Positions 8,153-15,269 of a DNA stretch of 21,482 nt are shown here, piece after piece. The notes beneath the pieces were generated by a model. That model worked only from the letters and a program-made list of their open reading frames with translations, was not told the origin of the DNA and ran no database searches. The stretch is from an uncultured Lachnospiraceae bacterium (GTDB lineage: Bacteria > Bacillota > Clostridia > Lachnospirales > Lachnospiraceae). The stretch lies in NCBI GenBank assembly GCA_910586275.1, contig CAJUIM010000059.1, positions 1 through 21,482 of the forward strand. The letters run 5' to 3'. The stretch's first letter is position 1. Each line of letters starts with the position of its first letter. A program made the position numbers and the translations under genes.

Positions 8153-8181
8153 ATTATAGACGGAATAAGGAAAGATGTCAA
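8153..8181 (-). promoter_or_regulatory. Consensus promoter of the GH2 gene
   Basis: On the minus strand TTGACA (8181-8176) and TATAAT (8158-8153) are separated by 17 bp, both exact consensus. The start would be near 8146, giving a leader of about 95 nt before the GH2 ATG. The -35 sits only 9 bp from the left flank duplication of the foldback element at 8191, so any upstream operator or UP element was moved away by the insertion. Confidence 0.85.
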
Positions 8182-8203
8182 TTGGAGAGCGTGTTTGGTG
8201 GGG

Positions 8204-8441
8204 AAATCAATTTTCGGTTTTATGCCTGCGCCGACATTCCGACCGGCGTACCGCAATGGCCGGCACAGCCCGGCGAGGGATTTGGCATGCAGGCAGGAAT
8301 ATCAGTGTAGACAGGAACAGAAGTGCAGGCAGAAACAGAAGCGCGGGCAGGAACAGAAGCACAGGCAGGAACAGAAGCGCGGGCGGAAGCAGAAGTGCAG
8401 GCAGAAACTGAAATGCACACAGAAACTGAAATTTTTCAGAC
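8204..8441 (+). repeat. Arm 1 of the foldback element
   Basis: This 238-nt arm reads inward as a terminal AAATCAATTTTCGG, a conserved GC-rich block of about 90 nt, seven 18-bp units, and GAAATTTTTCAGAC. By eye it is well over 80% identical to the reverse complement of 8518-8754. The most conserved part is the GC-rich block (about 8223-8284), where only occasional single-base differences occur. Confidence 0.9.
8295..8420 (+). repeat. Seven 18-bp tandem repeats in arm 1
   Basis: Units start at 8295, 8313, 8331, 8349, 8367, 8385 and 8403, with consensus AGGAACAGAAGCGCAGGC; an eighth, partial unit begins at 8421. The first unit is the most divergent. The length is a multiple of three and stop codons are rare, so long open frames appear on both strands. 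These frames encode only low-complexity Arg/Gln/Lys- or Leu/Pro/Ala/Ser-rich strings and I do not call them genes. Confidence 0.9.
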
Positions 8442-8468
8442 ACGCTTTCGCTCGGCGGCAAACGCAGC

Positions 8469-8503
8469 AGTACTAAGGCACTAAAATACAGTGCCTAAGT
8501 ACT
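8469..8503. repeat. Central hairpin of the foldback element
   Basis: AGTACTAAGGCACT (8469-8482) and AGTGCCTAAGTACT (8490-8503) are inverted with one mismatch around the 7-nt loop AAAATAC. AAACGC (8460-8465) and GCGTTT (8505-8510) extend the stem. The symmetry of the element therefore continues to its very centre, broken only by about 19 extra bases on the arm 1 side (8442-8460). Confidence 0.85.
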
Positions 8504-8517
8504 GGCGTTTTTCGACG

Positions 8518-8754
8518 GTCTGAAAAATTTCTGTTTTGTGTGCATTTCTGTTTCTGTCTGCACTTCTGCTTCCGCCTGCGCTTCTGTTCCTGTCTGCACT
8601 TCTGCTTCTGCCCGCGCTTCTGTTTCTGCCTGCACTTCTGTTCCTGCCCGCGTTTCCGTTCCTGCCTGTATGTCAAATCCCTTGCCGGGCTGTGCCGGCC
8701 ATTGCGGTACGCCGGCCGGAATGTCGGCGTAGGCACAAAACCGAAAATTGATTT
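8518..8754 (-). repeat. Arm 2 of the foldback element
   Basis: This 237-nt arm is the inverted partner of 8204-8441. Read on the minus strand it has the same order: terminal AAATCAATTTTCGG, GC-rich block, seven 18-bp units and one partial unit, then GAAATTTTTCAGAC. Individual units differ from their arm 1 partners at scattered positions, but the unit number and register are the same. A transcript through both arms would fold into one very long hairpin. Confidence 0.9.
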
Positions 8755-8790
8755 GGGTGAGTGTTTGGTTATGGAAAGGAATTGATAAAT

Positions 8791-8853
8791 ATGTTTTTAG
8801 ATAGTGCTGAAAAGTTTGTCACAGAGGAAGGGATAGGTTGTCTAATCATATAG
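8791..8853 (+). CDS. Possible 20-codon leader peptide upstream of the sigma factor
   Basis: ATG 8791 opens a 20-residue frame (MFLDSAEKFVTEEGIGCLII). Its TAG stop at 8851-8853 overlaps the first bases of the AGGAGGT ribosome site of the sigma factor (8852-8858). AAAGGA lies about 11 nt upstream of its ATG. A ribosome finishing here would sit exactly on the downstream ribosome site, so translational coupling is possible. It is very short and could be chance. Confidence 0.3.
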   Translation: MFLDSAEKFVTEEGIGCLII

Positions 8854-8865
8854 GAGGTAAAATAT

Positions 8866-9717
8866 ATGAATAAAAAAACAAATAAGGAAATGCAGGATTT
8901 AGTTGAAAGAGCTACTGCGGGGGATAAAAAGGCTCTTGAGGAAATTGTTGCGGATGTGCAGGATATTGTATTTAATCTGTCTTTGCGGATGCTCGGTACC
9001 TTTGCGGATGCAGAAGATGCCACGCAGGACATTTTGCTGAAAATGATTACTCATTTGTCTTCTTTCCGGGGCGACAGCGCTTTTACGACATGGGTTTTCC
9101 GTATTGCGGTGAATCATCTGAAAAATTACAAAAAGCATATGTTTGCCCATCATGCGCCCAGTTTTGAATATTATGCGGACGACATAGTAAACGGGAAGAT
9201 TCAGGATGTGCCGGATTTAACGCAGAATGTGGAAAAGGATATACTGGCAGAGGAACTGAAAATGTCCTGTACCAATGTGATGCTGCAATGCCTTGATACG
9301 GAAAGCAGGTGCATTTTCATATTGGGTACGATGTTTAAGGTTGACAGCCGTATTGCGGGAGATATCTTGGGGATGACTCCGGAAGCTTATCGGCAGCGGC
9401 TTTCGCGGGTACGCAGAAAAATGGCAGATTTTCTCGGACAGTATTGCGGAGAATATGGCAGCGGCAGATGTAAATGTAAAGATCGGGTGAATTATGCAAT
9501 ACAGAGCCATAGGATCAATCCGCTTCAGCTGGATTATGCGGAGGCAGCGGAAATCTCCGTGCAGACGATGACGGATGTAAAAAATGCTATGGAGGATATT
9601 GACGACTTATCACAGGATTTTTCGTTCTGTAAGCCTTACCAATCTCCCGAGCGCACGAAATATCTGATACAGGAATTTCTGCATTCCACGCAGCTTTCCG
9701 TTATCAGGCAATCATAA
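8866..9717 (+). CDS. ECF-like sigma-70 factor with Cys-containing C-terminal extension
   Basis: This 283-residue protein is a sigma-70 family regulator that would direct RNA polymerase to a private promoter set. Region 2 spans about 20-90 (DAEDATQDILLKM, then FRGDSAFTTWVFRIAVN). Region 4 spans about 130-188, with a helix-turn-helix in SRIAGDILGMTPEAYRQRLS. Classical ECF factors end near 180-200 residues. This one continues for about 90, beginning with cysteines 194, 202 and 204 (YCGEYGSGRCKCK). That CxnCxC motif could bind zinc and act as a built-in sensor. No anti-sigma gene is adjacent. The start is set by AGGAGGT 7 nt upstream. The DUF2461 gene follows after 15 bp. Confidence 0.88.
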   Translation: MNKKTNKEMQDLVERATAGDKKALEEIVADVQDIVFNLSLRMLGTFADAEDATQDILLKMITHLSSFRGDSAFTTWVFRIAVNHLKNYKKHMFAHHAPSFEYYADDIVNGKIQDVPDLTQNVEKDILAEELKMSCTNVMLQCLDTESRCIFILGTMFKVDSRIAGDILGMTPEAYRQRLSRVRRKMADFLGQYCGEYGSGRCKCKDRVNYAIQSHRINPLQLDYAEAAEISVQTMTDVKNAMEDIDDLSQDFSFCKPYQSPERTKYLIQEFLHSTQLSVIRQS

Positions 9718-9732
9718 AGGAGACGACAGATT

Positions 9733-10416
9733 ATGGATATGCAATTAATCATTGATTATTTAACGGAACTAAGTAATAATAATGACCGTGAATGGTATCA
9801 TGCCAATAAGGAAAACTATAAAAAGGCAAAGGAGGAATTTGAAAATCTGCTGCAGGCATTGATGATGCAAATCGGAACATTTGACGGCAGCATTTTGCAT
9901 AATCATCCCAAAGACCTGACGTTTAAGATGGTAAGGGATACCCGTTTCAGCCATGATAAATCGCCCTACAATCCGGCATTCCGCGCCCATATTTCTTCTC
10001 AAGGCAAGCTGCCTGTGCCTGTGGGCTATTATCTTATGATAAAGCCCGGCAATCAGTCTTTTTTAGGAGGAGGCCTGTTTGCGGATATGTTTAAGGACGC
10101 AACGGCGATGGTACGGGATTACATTGCCGGGAACGGTGAAGAATGGGAAAGAATCATACATGATCCGGAATTTGAAAAATATTTTACGGTGCAGGGGACG
10201 GCACTGAAGAATGTCCCGGCGGGATATGAGAAAGGGCATCCGCAGGCGGAATATTTGAAATATAAGAGTTGGTATCTGGAATATCCGCTGAAGGACGGAG
10301 AACTGAAAGACGCGGAAGCATTTGTAGCCAAGGCAGCGGAACTTTTCCGGGTTATGAAACCTTTCAACGATTATCTGAACAAAGCGCTTGCAGGGTTCCG
10401 GATGCCGGAACGGTGA
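9733..10416 (+). CDS. DUF2461 (TIGR02453) family protein
   Basis: This 227-residue soluble protein is of unknown biochemical function. It has the family pattern: the N-terminal NNDREWYHANKENYKKAKEEF, then KDLTFKMVRDTRFSHDKSPYNP, and the central GYYLMIKPGNQSFLGGGLF. The length is typical and the protein appears intact. AAAGGAG lies upstream of ATG 9733 and the gene begins 15 bp after the sigma factor, so they are probably cotranscribed. The conserved Arg/Asp/Lys residues hint at an enzyme, but no reaction is established to my knowledge. Confidence 0.88.
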   Translation: MDMQLIIDYLTELSNNNDREWYHANKENYKKAKEEFENLLQALMMQIGTFDGSILHNHPKDLTFKMVRDTRFSHDKSPYNPAFRAHISSQGKLPVPVGYYLMIKPGNQSFLGGGLFADMFKDATAMVRDYIAGNGEEWERIIHDPEFEKYFTVQGTALKNVPAGYEKGHPQAEYLKYKSWYLEYPLKDGELKDAEAFVAKAAELFRVMKPFNDYLNKALAGFRMPER

Positions 10417-10445
10417 TCTGCCGGATAAAAAAGTTTTCTTTTGTC

Positions 10446-10474
10446 TTGTGTGAATCATGGAAATTGCATATACT
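10446..10474 (+). promoter_or_regulatory. Possible promoter of the MFS gene
   Basis: TTGTGT at 10446-10451 and TATACT at 10469-10474 are 17 bp apart. The -10 is good and the -35 weak. It lies in the 198-bp gap between the DUF2461 gene and the transporter, which shows no other recognisable signal and no clear terminator. Confidence 0.4.
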
Positions 10475-10614
10475 GTTTATATTAGGAGACAGTGGGCAAT
10501 GGCTTGTTTGGCATAAGTTCCGGGGCGGGATGGCCGAAAGGGTCAGGAGTATGGCTTGCTATAGATTTTGCCGGCAGTTCCTAAATGAGGAAGGGAAAGG
10601 GAGGAAAGCGGAAA

Positions 10615-11850
10615 ATGCGGCTGAAACTGACGAAAGAAGAATGGAATTGGGTGCTATATGACGTGGGGAATTCGGCATTTACTCTTTTAGTGGCGACAAT
10701 TATGCCGATTTACTTTAATTATCTGGCGGATCTGGGCGGGCTGTCCTCCGTGGATTATATTGCATATTGGGGGTATGCTGCTTCGGCGGCTACCTTGATA
10801 GTGGCGGCGGCCGGGCCGGTATTCGGTGCCTTGGCGGATACGAAGGGGTTTAAGAAGCCCATTTTTACGGCAACGATTGTGATAGGGGCGGCGGGCTGCA
10901 TCAGCCTTGGACTGGCTAGGCAGTGGCTGCTTTTCCTTGTGATATATGTGGTGGCAAAAGTGGGTTTTTCGGGCAGTCTGATTTTCTATGACTCCATGCT
11001 TTCCGATGTGACGGAAGAGGAGAGGATGGATGATGTGTCATCCCAAGGGTACGCATGGGGGTATATCGGCAGCTGCATTCCGTTTGTGGCCTGCCTGGGA
11101 GTGGTGCTTGGGGCAGGGAGCATAGGCATTACAATGGAAGCTGCCATGGCTGTGGCGTTCGTGATTGTGGCAGTATGGTGGGTGGCTATGTCTTTGCCGC
11201 TGCTAAAAGGTTACCGTCAGAAGCATTATGTGGAGCGGCGGGAACATGCGGTAAGGGAAAGTTTTGCCAGACTGGGCAGGACGTTTCGGAATGTGCGCAG
11301 GGAAAAGAGGATTTTTGTGTTTCTTTTGGCATTTTTCTTTTATATTGACGGAGTGTATACGATCATTGACATGGCCACGGCTTATGGCTCGGCTTTGGGG
11401 CTAGACAGTACCGGGCTGCTGCTGGCATTTCTGATGACGCAGATTGTGGCATTTCCGTTTGCCATCCTGTTTGGGAAGCTGGCGCAGAAGTATGCGGCGG
11501 ATAAGCTGATTCTTGTCTGCATAGCGGCATATTTCGGCATAGCGGTATTTGCCATGTTTATGTCCGCCCAAGTGCATTTCTGGATTCTGGCCTTTTTTGT
11601 AGGGATGTTCCAAGGAGGCATTCAGGCATTGTCCCGCTCTTATTTTGCGAAAATCATCCCGGTGAGCCAGTCAGGGGAATATTTCGGCCTGCTGGATATC
11701 TGCGGGAAGGGAGCTTCTTTTGTGGGCACTGCGCTGGTCAGCCTGATTTCCCAGCTGACCGGCAACATCAATATGGGCGTTGGGATGATTGCGGCACTGT
11801 TTTTGGCAGGATTCTGTCTGTTCCGTACAGCGGCGAAGATGGAAGAATGA
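10615..11850 (+). CDS. MFS transporter, UMF1/Atg22-like family
   Basis: This 411-residue membrane protein has about twelve hydrophobic segments. The opening KEEWNWVLYDVGNSAFTLLVA is the hallmark of the UMF1 (Atg22-like) branch of the major facilitator superfamily. The loop ADTKGFKKP after the second or third segment matches the MFS motif A position. Yeast Atg22 exports amino acids from the vacuole; bacterial substrates are largely unknown. I chose ATG 10615 because AAGGGAGG lies 10 nt upstream; an earlier in-frame ATG at 10585 would add a ten-residue basic stretch and lacks a ribosome site. It is convergent with the GH31 gene. Confidence 0.88.
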   Translation: MRLKLTKEEWNWVLYDVGNSAFTLLVATIMPIYFNYLADLGGLSSVDYIAYWGYAASAATLIVAAAGPVFGALADTKGFKKPIFTATIVIGAAGCISLGLARQWLLFLVIYVVAKVGFSGSLIFYDSMLSDVTEEERMDDVSSQGYAWGYIGSCIPFVACLGVVLGAGSIGITMEAAMAVAFVIVAVWWVAMSLPLLKGYRQKHYVERREHAVRESFARLGRTFRNVRREKRIFVFLLAFFFYIDGVYTIIDMATAYGSALGLDSTGLLLAFLMTQIVAFPFAILFGKLAQKYAADKLILVCIAAYFGIAVFAMFMSAQVHFWILAFFVGMFQGGIQALSRSYFAKIIPVSQSGEYFGLLDICGKGASFVGTALVSLISQLTGNINMGVGMIAALFLAGFCLFRTAAKMEE

Positions 11851-11875
11851 CATTGGGTTCCCTAAAATATGAAAA

Positions 11876-11906
11876 CGGGCAGTTCCCTCGTACTGGTAAC
11901 TGCCCG
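11876..11906 (-). terminator. Rho-independent terminator of the GH31 gene
   Basis: CGGGCAGTT (11876-11884) and AACTGCCCG (11898-11906) form a perfect 9-bp stem with a 13-nt loop. On the minus strand it is followed by TTTTCATATTTT, so it fits a terminator about 60 nt past the GH31 stop. On the plus strand there is no T-run, but the stem lies 26 nt past the MFS stop and may still protect that mRNA end. Confidence 0.75.
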
Positions 11907-11963
11907 ATTGTGGCAACTTGGCGGTACAGAAATCGCCGAAGTCTTTTCTTAACGGCACTTGTC

Positions 11964-13988
11964 TCAAAGGAGTTCAAATACAGGCATGTAATCAAGGGGC
12001 GCGTCGACGGTAACCATGCAGCCTCCGGTATAAGTTTCCCCGGTGGAGGTGAGCTTCCACTGGCCTTCCGGCAGGTATACTTCACGCCGGAATTGATTCA
12101 GGCTCAGGATGGGAGCAACCAAGTATTTGCTGCCGAACATATACTGATCCTGAATTTCCCAACATAGGCTGTCTTGGGGAAATTCGTAAAACATGGCACG
12201 CAGCAGGGGAGAGCCGTTTAAGTGGGCTTCTTCAAATAAGGACTTAATATAGCCGTGCATGGAGATACGGATATCATAGTACTTTTTCATAATGGCATAA
12301 TTGTCTTCGCCGTAACTCCAAAGTTCATTGGGCTGGCCGGTATGCAAGTAGCCGCCGCCCCAGTCGCGGTTGTCCAACGGCGGGATATTGTATGGGCCGC
12401 GGTCGCCATGCATGCGCAGTACCGGGGAATATACGGCAAACTGATACCAACGGATGAGAAGCTGCCGGAAATCCGGGTCGTTGACATCATCCGTCATAAA
12501 CCCGCCGATATCCGTTGTCCACCAGGGAATGCCGGCGAGTCCCATGTTCAGGCCGCACTGCAGCTGATCCGAAAAGGCTTCAAAGGTGCTTGGTACGTCT
12601 CCCGACCAAATGACATTGCCGTATTTCTGGGAACCTGCCCAGGCACAGCGCAGAAGATTGACGACACTGCCTTTTCCTGCCTTGTTCATTTCATCAAAGA
12701 ATATGCGGCTGTACATCTGGGGGTACAGATTGCTGACCGCCAGTGCGGGACCGCTGCAATATCTGTAATGCTCATAATCATAGACTCCTAAATCCGGTTC
12801 GGAATTATCCAGCCAGAAAGCATCTATGCCGTAATCGTAATAGTTCTTCCGGCATACTTCCCATACATATTTTCTTGTCTCGGGGTTAAAGGGGTCGATT
12901 TCCACACAGTCTCCCTGATAGTCGTAGGTTTGGGCGGCTCCCCGTTCCGTCCGCATAAGCAGTCCCCGCTCCGCCATTTCGTAAAAGTTTTCGCTCTTAC
13001 GGTCTACGGAAGGCCATACGGATACTATGACTTTTATGCCCATGGCATGCAGTTCATCCACCATGGCTTTGGGATCCGGCCAGTACTGAGGGTCAAATTT
13101 CCAGTCGCCCTGAAGCGTCCAGTGAAAGAAATCAATGACAATCTGGTCGATTTTAATGCCTTCTTTTTGATATTGCCGTGCCACGGAAAGAACTTCTTCC
13201 TGTGTCCGATAGCGCAGCTTGCACTGCCAAAGCCCCATTAAATCCTCCGGGAACATGTCTGCACGGCCGGTGACGGAAGTATAATTTTCCAATATCTGCT
13301 TCGGCGTATCTGCCACGGTTATCCAGTAATCCATTTCGTTGGTGGCTCTTGCAATCCATTCATAATAGTTTTTGCCGAAGGTCACGCGTCCCACGGCCGG
13401 ATTGTTCCATAAAAATCCATATCCTAGGGAAGAAAGGGCGAAGGGAACGGAAATCTGAGAGTTCCGCTGTGCCAGTTCCAGCACACATCCCTTTAAGTCC
13501 ATGCAGTCTTGCTGATATTGTCCCATTCCGAATATTTTTTCATCCCGGTTGCTTTCAAACTTTAAGTTCAGGGAATGCTCGCTTCCGCCGATTATGCCTT
13601 TCCACTCCCGGTTAATGACTTTCAGGCATCGGCTTTCTTTGGATAGGGTGCCGTCATAGGAACGGAAATATTCGCGTAAAATCTGTGTTTCGTCTTTGTA
13701 AAAGGTAATGACTCCTGCAAAGTTTACCACTGCTTTTATACGTCCGTTGGTAATGGACGCAATTTCTCTTTTATCAATGGTGCCGTCGCCCACCCAATGG
13801 TCTGTCTGCTCAATGGCAACTTGCGTGCTGCATGTTTCAATGGCTTCCGTAAGTGCCTGATTATTCTGCGTAAAATGCGTCCGCATGGCTGCCCGCACGC
13901 GGAGGGAATCCGTTCCCCAAGCTTCAATCCTGACCATTTCGCCCTGACGGTAAAATACTAATGCGCCGTTGTCGTTTTCAAACCTCAT
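11964..13988 (-). CDS. Glycoside hydrolase family 31 enzyme, alpha-xylosidase-like
   Basis: This 674-residue alpha-glycosidase has an N-terminal beta-sandwich to about 240, a catalytic barrel from about 250 (FPEDLMGLWQCKLRYRTQEE), and C-terminal beta domains. The nucleophile is D394 in FWLDNSEPD and the acid/base is D464 in VIWSGDVPSTFEAF. The WLDNSEPD form resembles YicI-type alpha-xylosidases, but alpha-glucosidase or alpha-galactosidase activity is also possible. There is no signal peptide, so it probably acts on imported oligosaccharides. AGGAGGT lies 5 nt upstream of ATG 13988. It is divergent from an AraC regulator, its likely activator. Confidence 0.93.
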   Translation of the reverse strand: MRFENDNGALVFYRQGEMVRIEAWGTDSLRVRAAMRTHFTQNNQALTEAIETCSTQVAIEQTDHWVGDGTIDKREIASITNGRIKAVVNFAGVITFYKDETQILREYFRSYDGTLSKESRCLKVINREWKGIIGGSEHSLNLKFESNRDEKIFGMGQYQQDCMDLKGCVLELAQRNSQISVPFALSSLGYGFLWNNPAVGRVTFGKNYYEWIARATNEMDYWITVADTPKQILENYTSVTGRADMFPEDLMGLWQCKLRYRTQEEVLSVARQYQKEGIKIDQIVIDFFHWTLQGDWKFDPQYWPDPKAMVDELHAMGIKVIVSVWPSVDRKSENFYEMAERGLLMRTERGAAQTYDYQGDCVEIDPFNPETRKYVWEVCRKNYYDYGIDAFWLDNSEPDLGVYDYEHYRYCSGPALAVSNLYPQMYSRIFFDEMNKAGKGSVVNLLRCAWAGSQKYGNVIWSGDVPSTFEAFSDQLQCGLNMGLAGIPWWTTDIGGFMTDDVNDPDFRQLLIRWYQFAVYSPVLRMHGDRGPYNIPPLDNRDWGGGYLHTGQPNELWSYGEDNYAIMKKYYDIRISMHGYIKSLFEEAHLNGSPLLRAMFYEFPQDSLCWEIQDQYMFGSKYLVAPILSLNQFRREVYLPEGQWKLTSTGETYTGGCMVTVDAPLDYMPVFELL

Positions 13989-14164
13989 TTTCTACCTCCT
14001 GATACTTATTCTTTTCTGACAGTTTGTTTCTTCCAATGATTAAGGCAGGCAGGAAACTGCTTTTCCGTGCGGCAGCATCATCGCAGATGCATTCTGGACA
14101 GCGGCGTTTCTGATGCCGCATTGCGGCCGACGTGTTCGGACTGCTTGCCGGATAATAGATATAG

Positions 14165-14177
14165 TAGTATAATACTA
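14165..14177. promoter_or_regulatory. Dyad in the GH31/AraC intergenic region
   Basis: TAGTAT and ATACTA form a perfect inverted repeat around a single A. It lies between the two divergent genes and overlaps a TATTAT (14174-14169, minus strand) that could be the GH31 -10 box. No good -35 is found at the right distance upstream of that box, which is usual for promoters needing an AraC-type activator. Related AGTATTAT sequence recurs at 14218-14225. The rest of 13989-14160 shows nothing I can name. Confidence 0.4.
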
Positions 14178-14197
14178 TGAAAAATAACCGATAACTA

Positions 14198-14225
14198 CTG
14201 AAATACTCTTCAAAATTAGTATTAT
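14198..14225 (+). promoter_or_regulatory. Possible promoter of the AraC gene
   Basis: CTGAAA (14198-14203) and TATTAT (14220-14225) are 16 bp apart. The -35 matches consensus at four of six positions. A transcript from here would start near 14231, at or just upstream of the ATG at 14235, leaving no ribosome site for it. This favours the downstream start at 14367 and a leader of about 135 nt. Confidence 0.35.
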
Positions 14226-14298
14226 CCTACTTTTATGGAAAATAAGCCTGGACGGAGCAGCCAATGCCAATCAGTCAAGCCACGGCCTGCTTCAGAAG

Positions 14299-14344
14299 TG
14301 CTGTTTTATTCGGACGCGCTCTTGCTCTGCGGCAAACGCAGCAG
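14299..14344 (+). repeat. Short relative of the foldback element core
   Basis: GACGCGCTCTTGCTCTGCGG and the following CAAACGCAGCAG (14313-14344) match 8439-8470 inside the foldback element at 28 of 32 positions; weaker similarity extends about 14 nt further upstream. CTGCG-GCAAA-CGCAG forms a small hairpin here. It lies in the AraC leader, just before the ribosome site, and seems to be a dispersed module shared with the element. Confidence 0.6.
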
Positions 14345-14366
14345 GGAGTGGTCGATAGGAGAAGAT

Positions 14367-15251
14367 ATGATGCCGGATAAGAAAACGGAGGAAAAAAGGC
14401 AGCACAGTACGGTTTTCCTGCCTTATAGCTATTATATATGCCGCATGCCCTATGATTTCATGAGTGTTCCCATGCATTGGCACAGTGAGTTTGAAGTGAA
14501 CCGTGTTTTATGCGGGAAAGGGGAATTTGTATGCGGCAGCGAAAAATTTATTGCGGGGGAGGGCGCGCTGCTTATTCTTCCTCCCAATATGCTGCATGGT
14601 GCATATCCATGCCAAAAAGGCGAATTGATTTACGAGGCGCTTGTGTTCCATCCGGCCATGCTGGGGGCAAATATCGATGACCGGTGTACGGCCGAGCATA
14701 TCCGTCCCCTGATAAGCGGGACTTTAAAAATAAAGCCGGTGATTTCCGGGGGAGAGACAAATTATCCGTGTCTGAAGGCCTGTATGGATCGGATATTTCA
14801 CTGCATATCCGGCGGATTTCCCTGCCCGGATTTGCTGCTGAAAAGTGAACTGATGCGGCTGTTCTGGCTGCTGGAAAGCGATGAGGGACTGCTTTGCCGC
14901 AAAGATTCGGAAAGCAATGACTGCGAAATGCTGCGGCCGGCACTGGACTATATGATGAAAAACTACCGGGAAAGCATTACCGTGGCGCAGCTGGCGGAAC
15001 TTTCCCATTTAAGCAAAAGTTATTTTATGAATTGTTTTAAGAAGTCCGTGGGTGTCAGTGCGATGGAATATCTGACGCAGCTGCGCATCCGTGCGGTCTG
15101 TGAGGCGTTGTCTTCTTCGGAGAAAAAGATTGCGGAAATTGCATTTGAATGCGGGTATGATAATATTTCCAATTTCAACCGGCAGTTTAAGAAAGTAACC
15201 GGCCGGTCTCCGAAGGAATACCGGATCAATGTCCGTTTGATGCAAAAATGA
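14367..15251 (+). CDS. AraC-family transcriptional regulator with cupin sensor domain
   Basis: This 294-residue regulator has an N-terminal cupin domain of the sugar-sensing type (HWHSEFEVN at about 37-45, a second metal-like or ligand-pocket histidine in LPPNMLHGAY). The C-terminal AraC double helix-turn-helix occupies the last 100 residues: AQLAELSHLSKSYFMNCFKK and, in the second helix pair, IAEIAFECGYDNISNFNRQF. The frame is open up to ATG 14235, but that start has no ribosome site and its first 44 codons cover a dispersed repeat. AGGAGA at 14357-14362 points to ATG 14367 or 14370. It most likely activates the divergent GH31 gene in response to the sugar released. Confidence 0.9.
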   Translation: MMPDKKTEEKRQHSTVFLPYSYYICRMPYDFMSVPMHWHSEFEVNRVLCGKGEFVCGSEKFIAGEGALLILPPNMLHGAYPCQKGELIYEALVFHPAMLGANIDDRCTAEHIRPLISGTLKIKPVISGGETNYPCLKACMDRIFHCISGGFPCPDLLLKSELMRLFWLLESDEGLLCRKDSESNDCEMLRPALDYMMKNYRESITVAQLAELSHLSKSYFMNCFKKSVGVSAMEYLTQLRIRAVCEALSSSEKKIAEIAFECGYDNISNFNRQFKKVTGRSPKEYRINVRLMQK

Positions 15252-15269
15252 TGCAAGTATGATGGTATT

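Larger units (their letters stand above)
8191..8769. mobile_element. Foldback-like element with 18-bp repeats in its arms and 9-bp flanking duplication
   Basis: The interior (8200-8760, 561 bp) is bounded by the exact direct repeat GTGTTTGGT at 8191-8199 and 8761-8769, as expected of a 9-bp target-site duplication. Arm 1 (8204-8441) and arm 2 (8518-8754) are inverted and almost the same length. Both start with AAATCAATTTTCGGTTTT and continue through a GC-rich block and seven 18-bp units to a shared GAAATTTTTCAGAC. The centre (8442-8517) contains a 14-bp hairpin. No transposase is encoded, so the element would need help in trans. The layout recalls eukaryotic foldback transposons; I know of no named bacterial family that fits. 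Removing it would leave a normal divergent GH2/sigma-factor intergenic region of about 240 bp. Confidence 0.75.

Noticed and set aside
8295..8645. CRISPR array
   Set aside because: The 18-bp units are directly adjacent with no unique spacers, and the two sets are inverted around a hairpin. No cas gene is present.
8175..8785. Several open frames of 60-93 codons on both strands inside the foldback element
   Set aside because: They arise because the 18-bp repeats are a multiple of three and lack stops. The products are low-complexity, mirrored between arms, and lack convincing ribosome sites and family resemblance.
14235..14366. N-terminal 44-codon extension of the AraC gene
   Set aside because: ATG 14235 has no ribosome site, lies at the expected transcription start, and the extension covers a dispersed repeat; AGGAGA before 14367 is a better start.
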